Below, one piece after another: positions 21,826 through 32,800 of a stretch of 64,000 bases of DNA. The notes under the pieces are model-generated. The model ran no database searches, was not told where the DNA came from, and saw only the letters and a list, made by a program, of their open reading frames with translations. Numbering within the stretch: the first letter of the stretch is position 1; the number at the start of each line of letters is the position of its first letter. Both the position numbers and the translations under genes were made by a program. This DNA is from Dinochytrium kinnereticum (Eukaryota; Chytridiomycota; Chytridiomycetes; Chytridiales; Chytridiaceae), in assembly GCA_027604005.1 (NCBI GenBank), contig JADGJT010000034.1:1-64000 (forward strand), read 5' to 3'.

Positions 21826-24804
21826 TCACAGCGCAAGCCCCGGCGCCAATGACGCGGACGGGACGGCCGAAGAAGCTGGCGAAGCTGAAGGAGCAGGTGA
21901 CGGTGCTGGTGGATTCGACACGTCCGCGATGAACTGGAAAAAGTAAAACTTAAAGAGCAACGCTAACCCCGCGTGAGCCACCACCACCAATCCCAACGCA
22001 ACCGTTCTTGCCATCGGATTGGTCGACTGAGAGAGCGCCGGAAGGATGTTTTGGAGGATGAAGAAGGCTTTTTTTGGTGTTATTGTTTTTGTTGGCGGGG
22101 GGTGTAAGTGGATGTGATGTGATGTGTGGGTTAGAAAGAAAGAAATACTGCTGGCTTTGCTTGAATTGATGATGTGGATGATACTCAACTGGATGACCCA
22201 AACGCGATCCCAATAAGGATCCACCTCGCAAGCTCGATCGGAAGAATGCAAATCAACTATACATACATCCAAAACATAAAATAAAATCAGCATTTCCCTT
22301 CCCACCACAACAACAAAAAGCAAAAAAGACTCACCAATGCAGGTACCCAGATAGTAAAACTGTACCCATAAACAGCTACCAAATCAAAAAAACCAATGGG
22401 ACTCTTAAACCATCTCCCAAGCCCCCACAATAGCCCAGGAATCAACGCCATATAAGTGTACACAGATGACACCGCAACCGTCAGCAGCGTCAGGTCGTAA
22501 TTGTAGTTGCTGTTGTGAAGGTACGCAAAGATCGAGCCGGCTATCGACGAAGTCACAAAGAGAGAGAAGATTACCGTTGTCGGGATCCAGAAAGGGCCTA
22601 TGGATTTCGTTTTTTTTTGATATATATATATATATNNNNNNNNNNCTCCTTGCTGCGTGTGTCGTGCCCCATACTGGGCCGTTTGATTCCTTATTTTTTT
22701 TATATTCCTATATTTATATATATATCATTTTGGGGGGGGGGGGGGCGACGCGGGGGAAGTGGGATAGGTGAGGTGGCTTCCTGGGGTTAGCTTTAAGCGA
22801 TACCTACCGTAGAGGTCTGGATTTGGCGCCACGCGTTCCATAAATCCGCCTTTCGGAATCACAGAATCAAGCATCCTTTTCCCAACCTATCCCAACAAAA
22901 AATAAAAAAATAAAAATTCAGCTTAACAGAATCCCTCTCCTATCCCACCTTAGAGAAAACAACAACAACGAAAACAAAATCATCCTTCCCCCCCTTCAAA
23001 AAAACAGACACAAAAAAAAAAGAAGCATCCTACCTCATCCGAATCAACATCAAACCATTTTGAGTAATACTCAACCGTCCAGAACGCTCCTCTACCTCCC
23101 GACTGTGACGGTTGTGTTGGTGGAGACCCAGGCAGCCCGCTGGCACCTCCAGGTCCAGAACCAAAAGCCGGATCAAAATCAGTTGCTACAAAGGATAAAA
23201 AAACAACCACGTAAGTATCATTTTCAAAACAAAGTGCAGGATCTCCGAATTCCTTTGCAAGTGGTAGAAAAAACAAAAAGAAGATGGAAGACTGAACGAA
23301 AGAAAATTTTGCAGAGAATATCACCCTTCCCACAAGAACTCCTAGACCATCCCTCTTTTCTCTACCCCAAACAAAAACAAAATAAAAAATAATAATAACA
23401 ATAAACAAACCTGACGCAGTCCTCTGAAGAGATGACCCCCCCACATTCCCCGTCAAGTTCTGTTCCGCACTTGACAATACGTAGCCTTTTTGACGCAACC
23501 AAAAAAAGAAACATGTTAATAGAAAATACTTCAACAAGTGACTAAAAAAAATAAAATATCGAGCTCCAATACCCGCCCAACCTCTATCATGCCACAATAC
23601 AAGCAACCCAAAATCCTCTAACCCAATTAACTAATGGCGTTAAAACCAAAACTCCGTAATCCAAATATTCACATCAGTCCGAACAACTTCAACACGCTAA
23701 GAAACTCCCCCTCCACAAACCAACATCTCTCACCCCAAACCAGGGAGTCAAGGCAGCTATCACCCCCGTCGCAATATCAAAGAAGAGAAGAAAAAAACCA
23801 TAAATGTTCCATCCTTCCTTCACCTTAACAAAAAAGCCAATCTACCCCTTCCTCATTAAAAAAAACAAACAAAAAACAACAACAACAACAACACCAATTA
23901 CGAACCCCACCTCCAGCCCTAACTGAGTAAAGATAAAAGAAACTCACTCTGAAATTCCAACTGCGAATCGCTCGTCTCAACCTTCATCACAAACCCCCAA
24001 AAACGTAAAGAAACGCAAAAAACGAGAAATGTTAACCACGATTCAATCAATCTTTAACTCAAGCATTCTTTTATGGTGTGCATTGGGGATAAGGAACCGG
24101 GAACGGGCAGCCCTCTTTATGATGGGAGGTAGGAGAAGGACGCGACTTGTGAATCTCCTAACATTTCTAACACGACGGGTCTCAACGCCCCCCTTAAAAA
24201 ACAACCATGAACCAGCGATCACTCCGAAAAGCCAACGACCACTATCGTACCCTCGCAGAAACGCTACCAACTCCTGAAGCTTCCCCCAGTCCCAAAATTG
24301 AAAAAAAGAACAAACTCCGCATGATGGCTCTGCATCATGGAGCGAGCACCCCCACCCCAACCCCAACCCCAGGCGCTTCCACGAACAAAATAAAATATGC
24401 AAGCAAACACCCCCAACACCCCACTCCATAAAGGTTATCAAACCAACAATCAATCGCCATAAAAACTCAACAAAAACCTTTTAACCCATCAAACAACCAG
24501 GTTCACAGCAAACCCAAAAAAAAAAAAAACCGCAACCCCCATCGCCCGAGCAAAAACAGCGCCCACCCATACCAATAACTCACCCTGACCCCCAACCCAA
24601 CACCGAAACAACTCAGTCATTTTAACCCATATCCCCAAACACCCCAACCCCCCCCTCCCGTCCTGCGCAGGGACCTGCAAAACTTGCATCCCGCTACCCC
24701 ATCGTCCGCGTCAAGCACAAAACTCCATGCAAGGCTAAGCGGTGGGGGGGACTCACCGGCTCAACCTCCAGGATGGCATTGTAACTGGCGTTGGAGGATG
24801 TCAT
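21826..24804 (-). CDS. Yip1-family Golgi membrane protein (YIPF1/YIPF2 type)
   Basis: Yip1-domain proteins span the Golgi or ER membrane five times, bind Rab GTPases and help vesicle budding. Exons in coding order: 24804-24757, 23981-23948, 23485-23411, 23185-23034, 22886-22808, 22597-22335, 22256-22190 and 22067-21826, giving 319 aa with all phases consistent. The motif FWTVEYYSKWFDVDSDEV, then VAPNPDLYGPFWIPTT leading into the first helix, is diagnostic of the YIPF1/2 branch. Helices follow at VIFSLFVTSSIAGSIF, LLTVAVSSVYTYMALIPGLL, FDLVAVYGYSFTIWVPAL, LARWILIGIAFG and VALGLVVVAHAGLALLF. The C-terminus is Pro/Ser/Ala-rich. Intron 1 is long (775 nt). The intron between exons 5 and 6 contains a run of ten Ns, so its true length is unknown, but the coding sequence is not affected. 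Confidence 0.88.
22617..22745. repeat. TA repeat, assembly gap and G run inside an intron
   Basis: A (TA)n tract runs straight into ten Ns (22636-22645). A second TATATA stretch and a run of twelve or so Gs follow near 22732-22745. All lie within one intron of the Yip1-family gene. Confidence 0.9.
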
Positions 24805-25882
24805 GGTCCAAAATTTCAGTCACCCAGAATTAAATTCTTGCTTTTGGTTTTTCATGGGGAGGAAAGGAGGCGATCAGTGATACCTGAGGCTCTGCAGATC
24901 AGAGAAGCACCCCGCGAGACGGAAGAGAAAAAGGCTTGACGCGCGACTACTGGCGTAAGCAAAAGACCAGCAATCCGAGGAGAAGGAAAGACATTTAATT
25001 CAGCGATTGAATCTCAATAAGAAAGAGAGATGGGTTGAGAGATGTGATATCTCTGTTTTCGTTGAAAGATGTACTGTCATTTTAGTTGAAATATGTGAAT
25101 ATCTTTTCATTCCTCTGTTCTCGCGAGGAACCCTTCCACTCACCAAAGAGCAGCAAACGCGAATTAAAAAAGACCATGAACTCTCTTTGTATGGCTCTCG
25201 CAAAGATGTCAAAAAGAAAACAAACAAAGTAACAAACAAACAAACAAGCAACAAGAACAAGAGCAAACAGGAAACATGATTTGTTTAAAGAGCCATCATT
25301 GGTAAATCCCCCCTTATGAAATCTACCTACATGGGCGAAGGAAACGGTGTAAAGGGAGTCAGGGAACGATGGAGGGAACGTAAACTACCAAAAACACGGT
25401 GAGGGTGGGGCATTTGAGGTATGCAAAAAAGATAAATACAGCAGAAGAGGGAGGTGCTGTTATTTTTCACATAAAAGGACGGGGGTTCGGAATCACAAAC
25501 CAGAAACTGGTTTCTCCAAGTAAATCAACAACAACAACAAAAAGAAGGTGCAGGCAGGAGGAACTGGGAATCAAACCTCGATCAACAAAAACCAGCAACA
25601 CCAAAAATAATGGCCAACAAAAAAAGGTCACAACTTCTTCCCCCACAAAAGATAAAAATACAAAAAAATATAAGAATGAAGAAAAAAAAGGGAGGGGTGG
25701 ATGGTGATAACAGCAATAACAAAGAAAAATACCTCCAGCCTGAGGCGGAAACTTCAAGTTCGTGTCAGAAAAAATATCTCAAAAAAGAACAGAAACCCGA
25801 AAAAGAAAAAAGAATAAGAAGGAGTAGATAGCAAAACAAGAAAACAAAGCAACAACAAACAACAAAACCGCACCATCACCCA
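24805..25882. other. Intergenic region without a supported gene
   Basis: About 1.1 kb of A-rich sequence lies between two minus-strand genes. Lys-rich open frames on the plus strand result from A-runs and show no domain. It should contain the promoter of the Yip1-family gene. Confidence 0.45.
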
Positions 25883-28800
25883 TCAACCCTTTCCCTCCCC
25901 GTCTTCCCTCCCCTCCCTCTTTACCTCATCCTCCCTCCCCTCCCTCCTAAACCCCTGCACAACACTCTGATACCCCCCATAGCGATACGAATTATACCCC
26001 CCGGGCTGCTGCTGCTGTTGCTGGGAAGCCACTGGCGGAGGAGGGGGGAGGGTATAAGATTTCCCCTCTGTCGCTCCTCCCTGTGCCGCAGACGACGCAC
26101 CCTCGGAATGATAAGGCCGATACGGCGGGTACGAGACCGAATGATACGCAGGGGGGGCGCTCACAGTTGGTGTGTACTGATGATGATGATGATGATGTGG
26201 AGGAGGCGGGGGAGGAAGAGGAGAGTGGTGGTGGTGATGATGGTGGTGGTGGTAGTAGTCTGGTTGGGATCGTGATTCTTGCGGTTGCTGCTGTTGCTGT
26301 TGAGCTGATGAAGGAGGAGGATGAGATACCGGAGGCGTGTAATGATGGTGATGGTGATGATACCCTTCCTGATTTTGTGATGGTAGATTCGAGGGCGCCA
26401 GAGCCGCGGTGGGTGATGGAGCAGACTCAACAGATTGACCAGACAGAGCTCTTTGATGATGTTGTTCGTGAGTTTGATAATGCTGCGGTGAGTAATTAGC
26501 TGTGACGGGAGGAGGAGGCGGGTAACTTTGGTACGATTGACTCTGGTAAGGATGTGGAGGGTGTGGACCAGTGTAATAACTGTAGGATGGGTGAGCTGGA
26601 GCTGCTGGAGGGGGAAGGGAAGGACCATCTCTCTGGAGATTGGGGGGTTTCCCTTCGTCTTCTGGGTAGCGTTTCCTCTTTGATCCTGTATGTCCGTTAT
26701 CGTAAGGTTCGGTCGAGTGACGATGCTGAGATGCAGGAGCTGGGTGGTGGTGGTGATGGTGATGGTGGGGAGGTGGAAGAGGGTGAGACGGTTGATAAGA
26801 GTAAGCCACTGGCGATTGAGTATAATGCCCTGACGGCGCTTCAGAGGAAGGAGGGTAAGACGGCCCCACAGTGTAAGGTGGATAAGTCGTCTGTCGAGAA
26901 GTATGATGATGCGAAGGCGGAAGCGTCGGTGGAGGATGATGATGATGATGATGTAACGGTTGATAACTGGGATGAGTCTGCGGAGGTGGTGTCGGGACGT
27001 GCTCAGATTGCAATTGAGCAGTGGGAGGAGACACCCTCGCCTCAGCCTTCTTCTTTCCAGCACTTCTACTCGTCAACGGCGCAATAGGAGGCGGAGCCGC
27101 AGATACCCCGGACCCACCAGATCCAGCCGGTCTCACAGGTCTCTCAGCAGCCAGCTTGCCCCATCGATCCGTCCCAGGGATTCCTCCTACCCCCGTCCCA
27201 GCTCCAGCCCCCGACGACGCCGCCGACGCACCAGGAAGCGCCGCAACCATCTCCTCAGTGACGATTACGTCTTCCAGCAACGGGCTCGACGACGGGAAAG
27301 GAAGTTGCCCGTTCAGCACATCCAAACGAGAGTAATAGCAGACAACGTGATACCGATCACCTCCTGACCCATTTCCAGTACGGGAGCCAACGGAACTGGA
27401 CGACGTTGGAAGGCTAATGACCATCGTTTTTTTGATCAGGCCATCTTCTTTCAGAATGCTTGAGCCTTTCAGGGTGGCCGAATAGGCTGGGTCAATCCCC
27501 GGAACAAAGGAGGCATCGCCTTTTGTGACTGGTGCTGAGGGTGCAGCTGTAGAGGAAGAGGAAGAGGAAGAGTGTGTGGTAGAGGATGAAGTTTCGATGA
27601 GAGGTATGGAGGTGGGCGCTGGGGAAGAAGTGGATTGTGTCTCGGCGGAGCCTTGCTTTTCGCTTGAAATCGTCTCAATCTCCCTGTTGCATAGAAAATG
27701 GGTAAGTGGATTGGCTTAAAGCAAACCGAAGTGGAATAAAAAGAGGAGAGGGGTGGTGGCATTTCCCAAGTATTTTCCAGAAGTGCTCGTAAATAGGAAA
27801 ATGACCGAATGAAAAAGAAAGAGAAACAAAAGTAATCTAGATAGCCATCTGATAAGCCCGAAAAGGAAAGGACAAAAAAAGAAAACGTTGACAGCAAGGA
27901 AAAATAGCGCAAAACTTGGTAAATTGCTGAGGAAATACGAAGATGGAATGATACAAACAAAATTTACGCGTCCATTTTACCACCCCACCTCAAAGGCATA
28001 TTTACAACAGACTAGCAACTGCAAAAAGAAACTTGAAGGCTGCGTGCTTACCTGTAGATAAGAAATGGCCCGCTGATTCTCGATGGCGTCCATTTCATCC
28101 CATCCTGCAAGGAAAATACAAAGTTCAGCCATCCATTGATAAAAAAAAATTATGAAATGACAGACAAAAAAGAACAGAGAAAAAAAAGAGAAAAAAAAAC
28201 CCACCCTCCATCTTCTCATCCTGCTCCCACTCTCATCAAACACGATAATACTTCCACTCCGAACAGAATTCCGGTCATGCGATTTGGGCCGCTCATGAAG
28301 GGCTTTTAACTGTCCTACCTTGCACGCCTGGACAACGTACAAGGCGTCAAGCGGTGTGGAGATGAATCCAAAAAAAGTTTCAATTCCTCGAGGGGGTAAG
28401 TGCATCGCGGTGGGCGCCGAAGGCGGTGGAAGTGGTAATGCCGGCTTCAGCTTATCGGGGGGTGGAAATGGCCCTGCGACAGTCGGCATGTGTAAAGGCG
28501 AGGATCGTGTGAGTGTCGGAGGTGTGGGAAGAGAGGGGGCATGGATTTCTGGAGGGGAGGTAGAGGTACTTGAAGGGTTTTGCGCCGGAGATCCACCGTC
28601 CTGCGATGAACATGTTGCGGCGATTGGTTGGGAATCAATGTGAGCTACGTGATCTTGATTCTGTGGATGTTGGTTCTGTTGGAGGTTCTGGGGTGGTCCA
28701 GAGGGGTGATACTGGTTGGGTTGCTGGTCAGAATCATCCACTGCCATGGCATCGCTTTGGGTCGTTGGGGCCACTGAATCCTCTTTAGAAGAATGCTGTT

Positions 28801-29020
28801 CTATCGCATGGCTTTCCTCCGACTCATGCTGTTTCAACGAGTGCATGCGGTCAGCCACATCCTGATTACCATCCTCATGGTCGCCACCGTCCTTCACAGC
28901 AACCGCATGATCACCCACTGGCGGTTGGTGATCATCCGTCGCAGCGTGAGCGGCATGAGCCAGGACGGCCAAGCGCCCCTCCTCCGCATGAGCTGCTCGC
29001 GTGTCGCCTCCGTTGCTCAT
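25883..29020 (-). CDS. Gti1/Pac2 (WOPR) family transcription regulator
   Basis: WOPR proteins (Wor1, Ryp1, Gti1, Pac2) are fungus-specific DNA-binding regulators of morphology switching, spore formation and effector genes. Exons in coding order: 29020-28205, 28104-28052 and 27683-25883, giving 889 aa. The first half of the WOPR domain is at residues 211-290: ETFFGFISTPLDAL, then VRSGSIIVFDE, MRRWRDGMKWTPSRISG and PFLIYR, which spans two introns. The second half is near 369-425: LKEDGLIKKTMVIS and YHVVCYYSRLDVLNGQL. A Ser/Thr-rich linker of about 80 residues separates them. The N-terminal 200 residues are His/Gln/Pro-rich. The C-terminal 450 are Pro/Ser/His/Gln-rich with long His runs, probably activation or condensate-forming sequence. 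The target genes are not evident from the window. Confidence 0.9.
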
Positions 29021-29404
29021 GCCCTCGGGCAGCAGCAGCAGGCGTGTGGCCTAGCGTAATGGCGCATTAAACCAAAGGTCGTGCGTAGAGAAAGAAGGGG
29101 AAATAAATGAGTTAAATAAGAAGGGCGGCAGCCAATGGGTGTGGACAGACTCCGCCCTGCGTGTTTTGGGCAAAGAACGCGCGGATCCAGGCCCAGCCAA
29201 TCAACGCATCAAATCGTGTTGCACAAATCTGGATCCGGGCATTCCCCCCACTGAACAGGGAACCAGAGGGCGGGACTCATGTCTCTCTCTGCCCTCCTTC
29301 CCTCCCTCCCTCCCTCCCTCTGCCCCATCCTCCTGCGACCAGACACCGTGGGAACCCCCCGTCTCCCCCCCCCCCCCCCCCCGCATGCAGGCCACGTCAC
29401 CCCA
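29021..29404. promoter_or_regulatory. Promoter region of the WOPR gene
   Basis: It includes CCAAT-type sites (AGCCAATGG near 29132 and AGCCAATCAA near 29194), a repeated CCCT stretch at about 29291-29320 and an uninterrupted run of 18 C at 29365-29382. Homopurine/homopyrimidine tracts of this kind can form unusual DNA structures, but no function is shown. Confidence 0.4.
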
Positions 29405-29506
29405 TCATCCCACACACCCCTCCCTCCCCTGCAACCATCCCTCAACCCCCTGCTGCTGCTGCTGGCAATCACCTACGAAGCAGAGGGAAAGAAACCACCT
29501 ACTCAC

Positions 29507-29853
29507 CGCCGTCTCTTCCTCTCCATCGCAGTATCGTGGGCCGTCCTCCACTGTTCCCTCACCTCCAGATCCCTCAGCATGCATACAGGCCTGACACCAC
29601 CCCTCTCTGCCCTTCGTCTCAGTCAAAAAGAACCGAACAAGCAAGCCAGCAGCCAGATCCCGCGTCGTTGCCCCCTTCAAATCAGCCCAATTCTTGCTCT
29701 TCTCCCCCGTGAGTCTCCCAGCCTCAATCCCTGACTGCCCGCTATGTGCGATGCGGATAACCTCTGCAGCGGGCGTTGTATCCGTTGTGATTGAGCGAGG
29801 AGGTTGGTCTAGGCAGGGCGATGGTTGTTGGCTTGAAATAATCTCGATTGAAA
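29507..29853 (-). other. Open frame of uncertain coding status
   Basis: A frame stays open for about 115 codons from 29853 down to a good donor (GGCG|GTGAGT) at 29507. It contains WADLKGATTRDLAAGLLVRF and WCQACMHAE. No family is recognised, and no clear start or second exon was found. It may be an exon of an unmodelled gene, a 5' exon of the WOPR gene, or chance. Confidence 0.2.
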
Positions 29854-29899
29854 AAGAGGAGAGAATTTTTTTTATTTTTTTTTTTTTCCTCTGAAAGTG

Positions 29900-32800
29900 T
29901 TTTGGAGGCCTTGATGACCTACCTTTTTCGTGACTTGTGAAGCAAAAGTATAATTGCCTTCAACTCGTCTTTGTGTGAACCGAGCTGTGTTGGTAACAAC
30001 AATACTCTGCAACCACGAATCGCGCTCTTTCTTCCCCTGCAAAGGCTGCTCTAAGCAAACGGTCTAGACTCCTTCCCGCACAAAGAGCCCATTGTCTCCT
30101 GCTTTTGCTCTATGCTTTACACTGCTTTTCAGTCAAATGGACGCGTCCTGGAACACAAGAGTGCCCGAGGGTCGCTTGAACCTTACAGGCCTATTGGGTG
30201 TTCCGTGCGAATGCGTTTACCAATGATCTTCGTTGACCTAAAGATGCTCAGTTGATTCCTCTTCTTAAAGAAACAATATGCAGCGAGCGTAAGAAGATGG
30301 TCTAGACCATCGACCCTTTTCTTTTTCGGGCCGTGACCTGAAGATTTACGATACTCGAGATCAGCCATCGACTCATCGACTGTTTTTGATTGGGGCGAGG
30401 AGTTGCCGAGATGGGGCAGCGACACAATTTTCGTCTGGTATGATCTCACCAGGCTGTTTTATTTGTTTTTAGTTGTAAATGAATCAACGGATTGAAAAAA
30501 GCTATGCTGGTTTTTCCATTTCCAAGGTTTCTTCCCTCATCACTGCATTTTGCAAGGAAAGACGTACAGTCTCGTTTTTGCTATGTGCACGTTCACTTCC
30601 AGCATGCTCATTTTTCTGTGCTGGACGTTGACTCAAATCCTTTTTTAATGAGATATGTGGGACCGCGGGAGGTAAGCATGGTAGTAAAACTGGGGTTTAC
30701 GAGTGGTCGGAGCGTCACCTCCTCACTTCTCGCATCTCATCCCTAAGCTTCTTTTCATACATACACAATTCCAACATGGCTCTCCTTGAACGTTGGCGGC
30801 ATCTCTGCCATCCCCTTTCCATAATGAATCCTTACTGTAGACCCGTCCCGTGTCATAGCTCAATTGTGGAGCCCGGTGGACGGGATGTGTGACATACGAA
30901 GCATGCAGACATGGGAGACAACCTTATTTTTTCTCCAGGCCGACCTCACCAAAGCAACGCCCGTCAACCTTCTTCACATTCAGGCGATTTTCATTAAACG
31001 CATGGACCCTGCCTTACAGGGTTGAACTCTTTAGATATGGCGACGCCTTGGGTTTGCTATGAAAAATTTCTTGGGTAAGGAGCATCTCTGACGTTCTTCT
31101 GGCATGAAGCTCTAACTAACTTTAGGTTTTATGTGCCGAACACATCGTAACCCAAATGGTCCACACCATTTCCCGCCCACTTGCAATAACTCAGCTTACG
31201 ATACATAACTTGACGCAGTGAGATAACTGAAAACTTGGTAGCGATGGAAAGGTTTCAGCTAAAGACTTTTATGGCTCTCTGCTTGTATACCTCTAACTAG
31301 CGTGTTCTTTTACCCCCGACTGACGCGTGATAAAGTTGGTGTTCTTTCGTACCTTGTTTTTTCACGTTTGAATGAAGGCTATTTCATGCTACGAGGTAAA
31401 GGTAGCTAGCACACTTTCACATCTCATTTCTCAAATTTAATTGAAGCACAACCGCCATCTACATGCCTTTTACCTTCAACTTTTGACCATAGTGCTCTGT
31501 TCCCCAAGCTCTGCATCGAAACGGAAGAGCGATGGGTGGAAGGTAACGTTGGCTTGTCTTTTGGAGTGAGTGAAATCTTGATTCCGAACCGTTGTTTGTG
31601 ATGAAAGAGCATGGAGAAAAGTTAATTTTTTGATATCAAATACTGTCGGAATCGGAGGAGTCAAATTCTTCTATTTTATTTTTTTTTGTAAGTGGGTGAG
31701 GGAGGGTTTTTGGGCGAGGAATGGATGGACGAGTACTCTGATACTTTGGACTTTTCACGTGCGGTCATTATGTTCGTAGTAATACCGCACTCATCCACAG
31801 GTACGTTTTTCTAGATAGTATCGCACGGCATTCTTTTGAGTATCTTTCCGTAAATTCTTATCCACCAAACGGTTACGGCAAGTGAGTAGACGTCTTTATA
31901 GCTTTATTGGAGGGGGAATGTCAGTTTCATTGGATATAATAAGAGCAAGACTATTACTAGGTATTTAAAGAGGCATCCTTAAAGTCAGGCAAAGATTAGC
32001 AGATAGATACTCATCCTTCTCTATTTCTCCCTGCTGCCTTAGTCGATGATTCTTTCCTCCTGATCCCTCCACAATTGATTGTTAATTATGAGCAATCGTG
32101 GACAGAACAGGTATTCACTCGTGTGTTTAAGAGGTTCCGGGTAATGTGGGGATCACCTTCGGTGAGCCATTTACTCGTACGTTTACTTTAGCCCGTAATG
32201 CTTCAGATTAACCATATTCTGGCTCGCACCCTCAACGCCACCCGCGATTCAAAATGAACCTATCCACACTTCTGACAGACTTTTCTGGGGCTAAGAAAAT
32301 ACCGATGTTTTCACGACAGGGGGTGGGGTTTTTTTTTGATTGCATATTCATAGGGATCCCAACATATCGATTTCGATACTCAATACTACATCAAGGTCTA
32401 TTCAAACCTTTTTTTTTTTTTTTTTGACTACCTTCTGGAGTTTGCAATAAATGTGAGGATTGCAGCGTAACGCCCCGCCTCACTTCTTCTCTACGAAATG
32501 GTTAGGGAGAATGGGTACATGTGAGTCCAGGTTTTTCACGATACAGGGATCAAGTCTCGGTGATGCTATTGTATCTGTTCATCAATGTATCGTCTTCCAA
32601 GTAAAGTCTATGGTGACTTGTTATCTTGTCGCGTAGATCTGTCGATTTGGTTTTTTGAGTCCCTAACACCGAATAATACATGGTTGGTAAAGTCTGGACT
32701 ATTATATAGGTCTTTCTCCTTTTTCTACTGGCGGTAACGGGGTGGTTTAACTTGAGGGTTAGGGGTGATGATTAATAGAAGAGGAACATATTAGCTGACT

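Noticed and set aside
26018..27367. Several long frames opposite or out of phase with the WOPR gene
   Set aside because: They arise from CAT/CAC (His) and CCN repeats; only the minus frame continues the WOPR domain.
29139..29734. Pro/Ser-rich frames on the plus strand
   Set aside because: They are produced by the CCCT and poly-C tracts; composition only.
32153..32172. Small hairpin TCACC-TTC-GGTGA
   Set aside because: Five base pairs with a three-base loop is expected by chance in this much sequence; no repeat or neighbouring gene gives it meaning.
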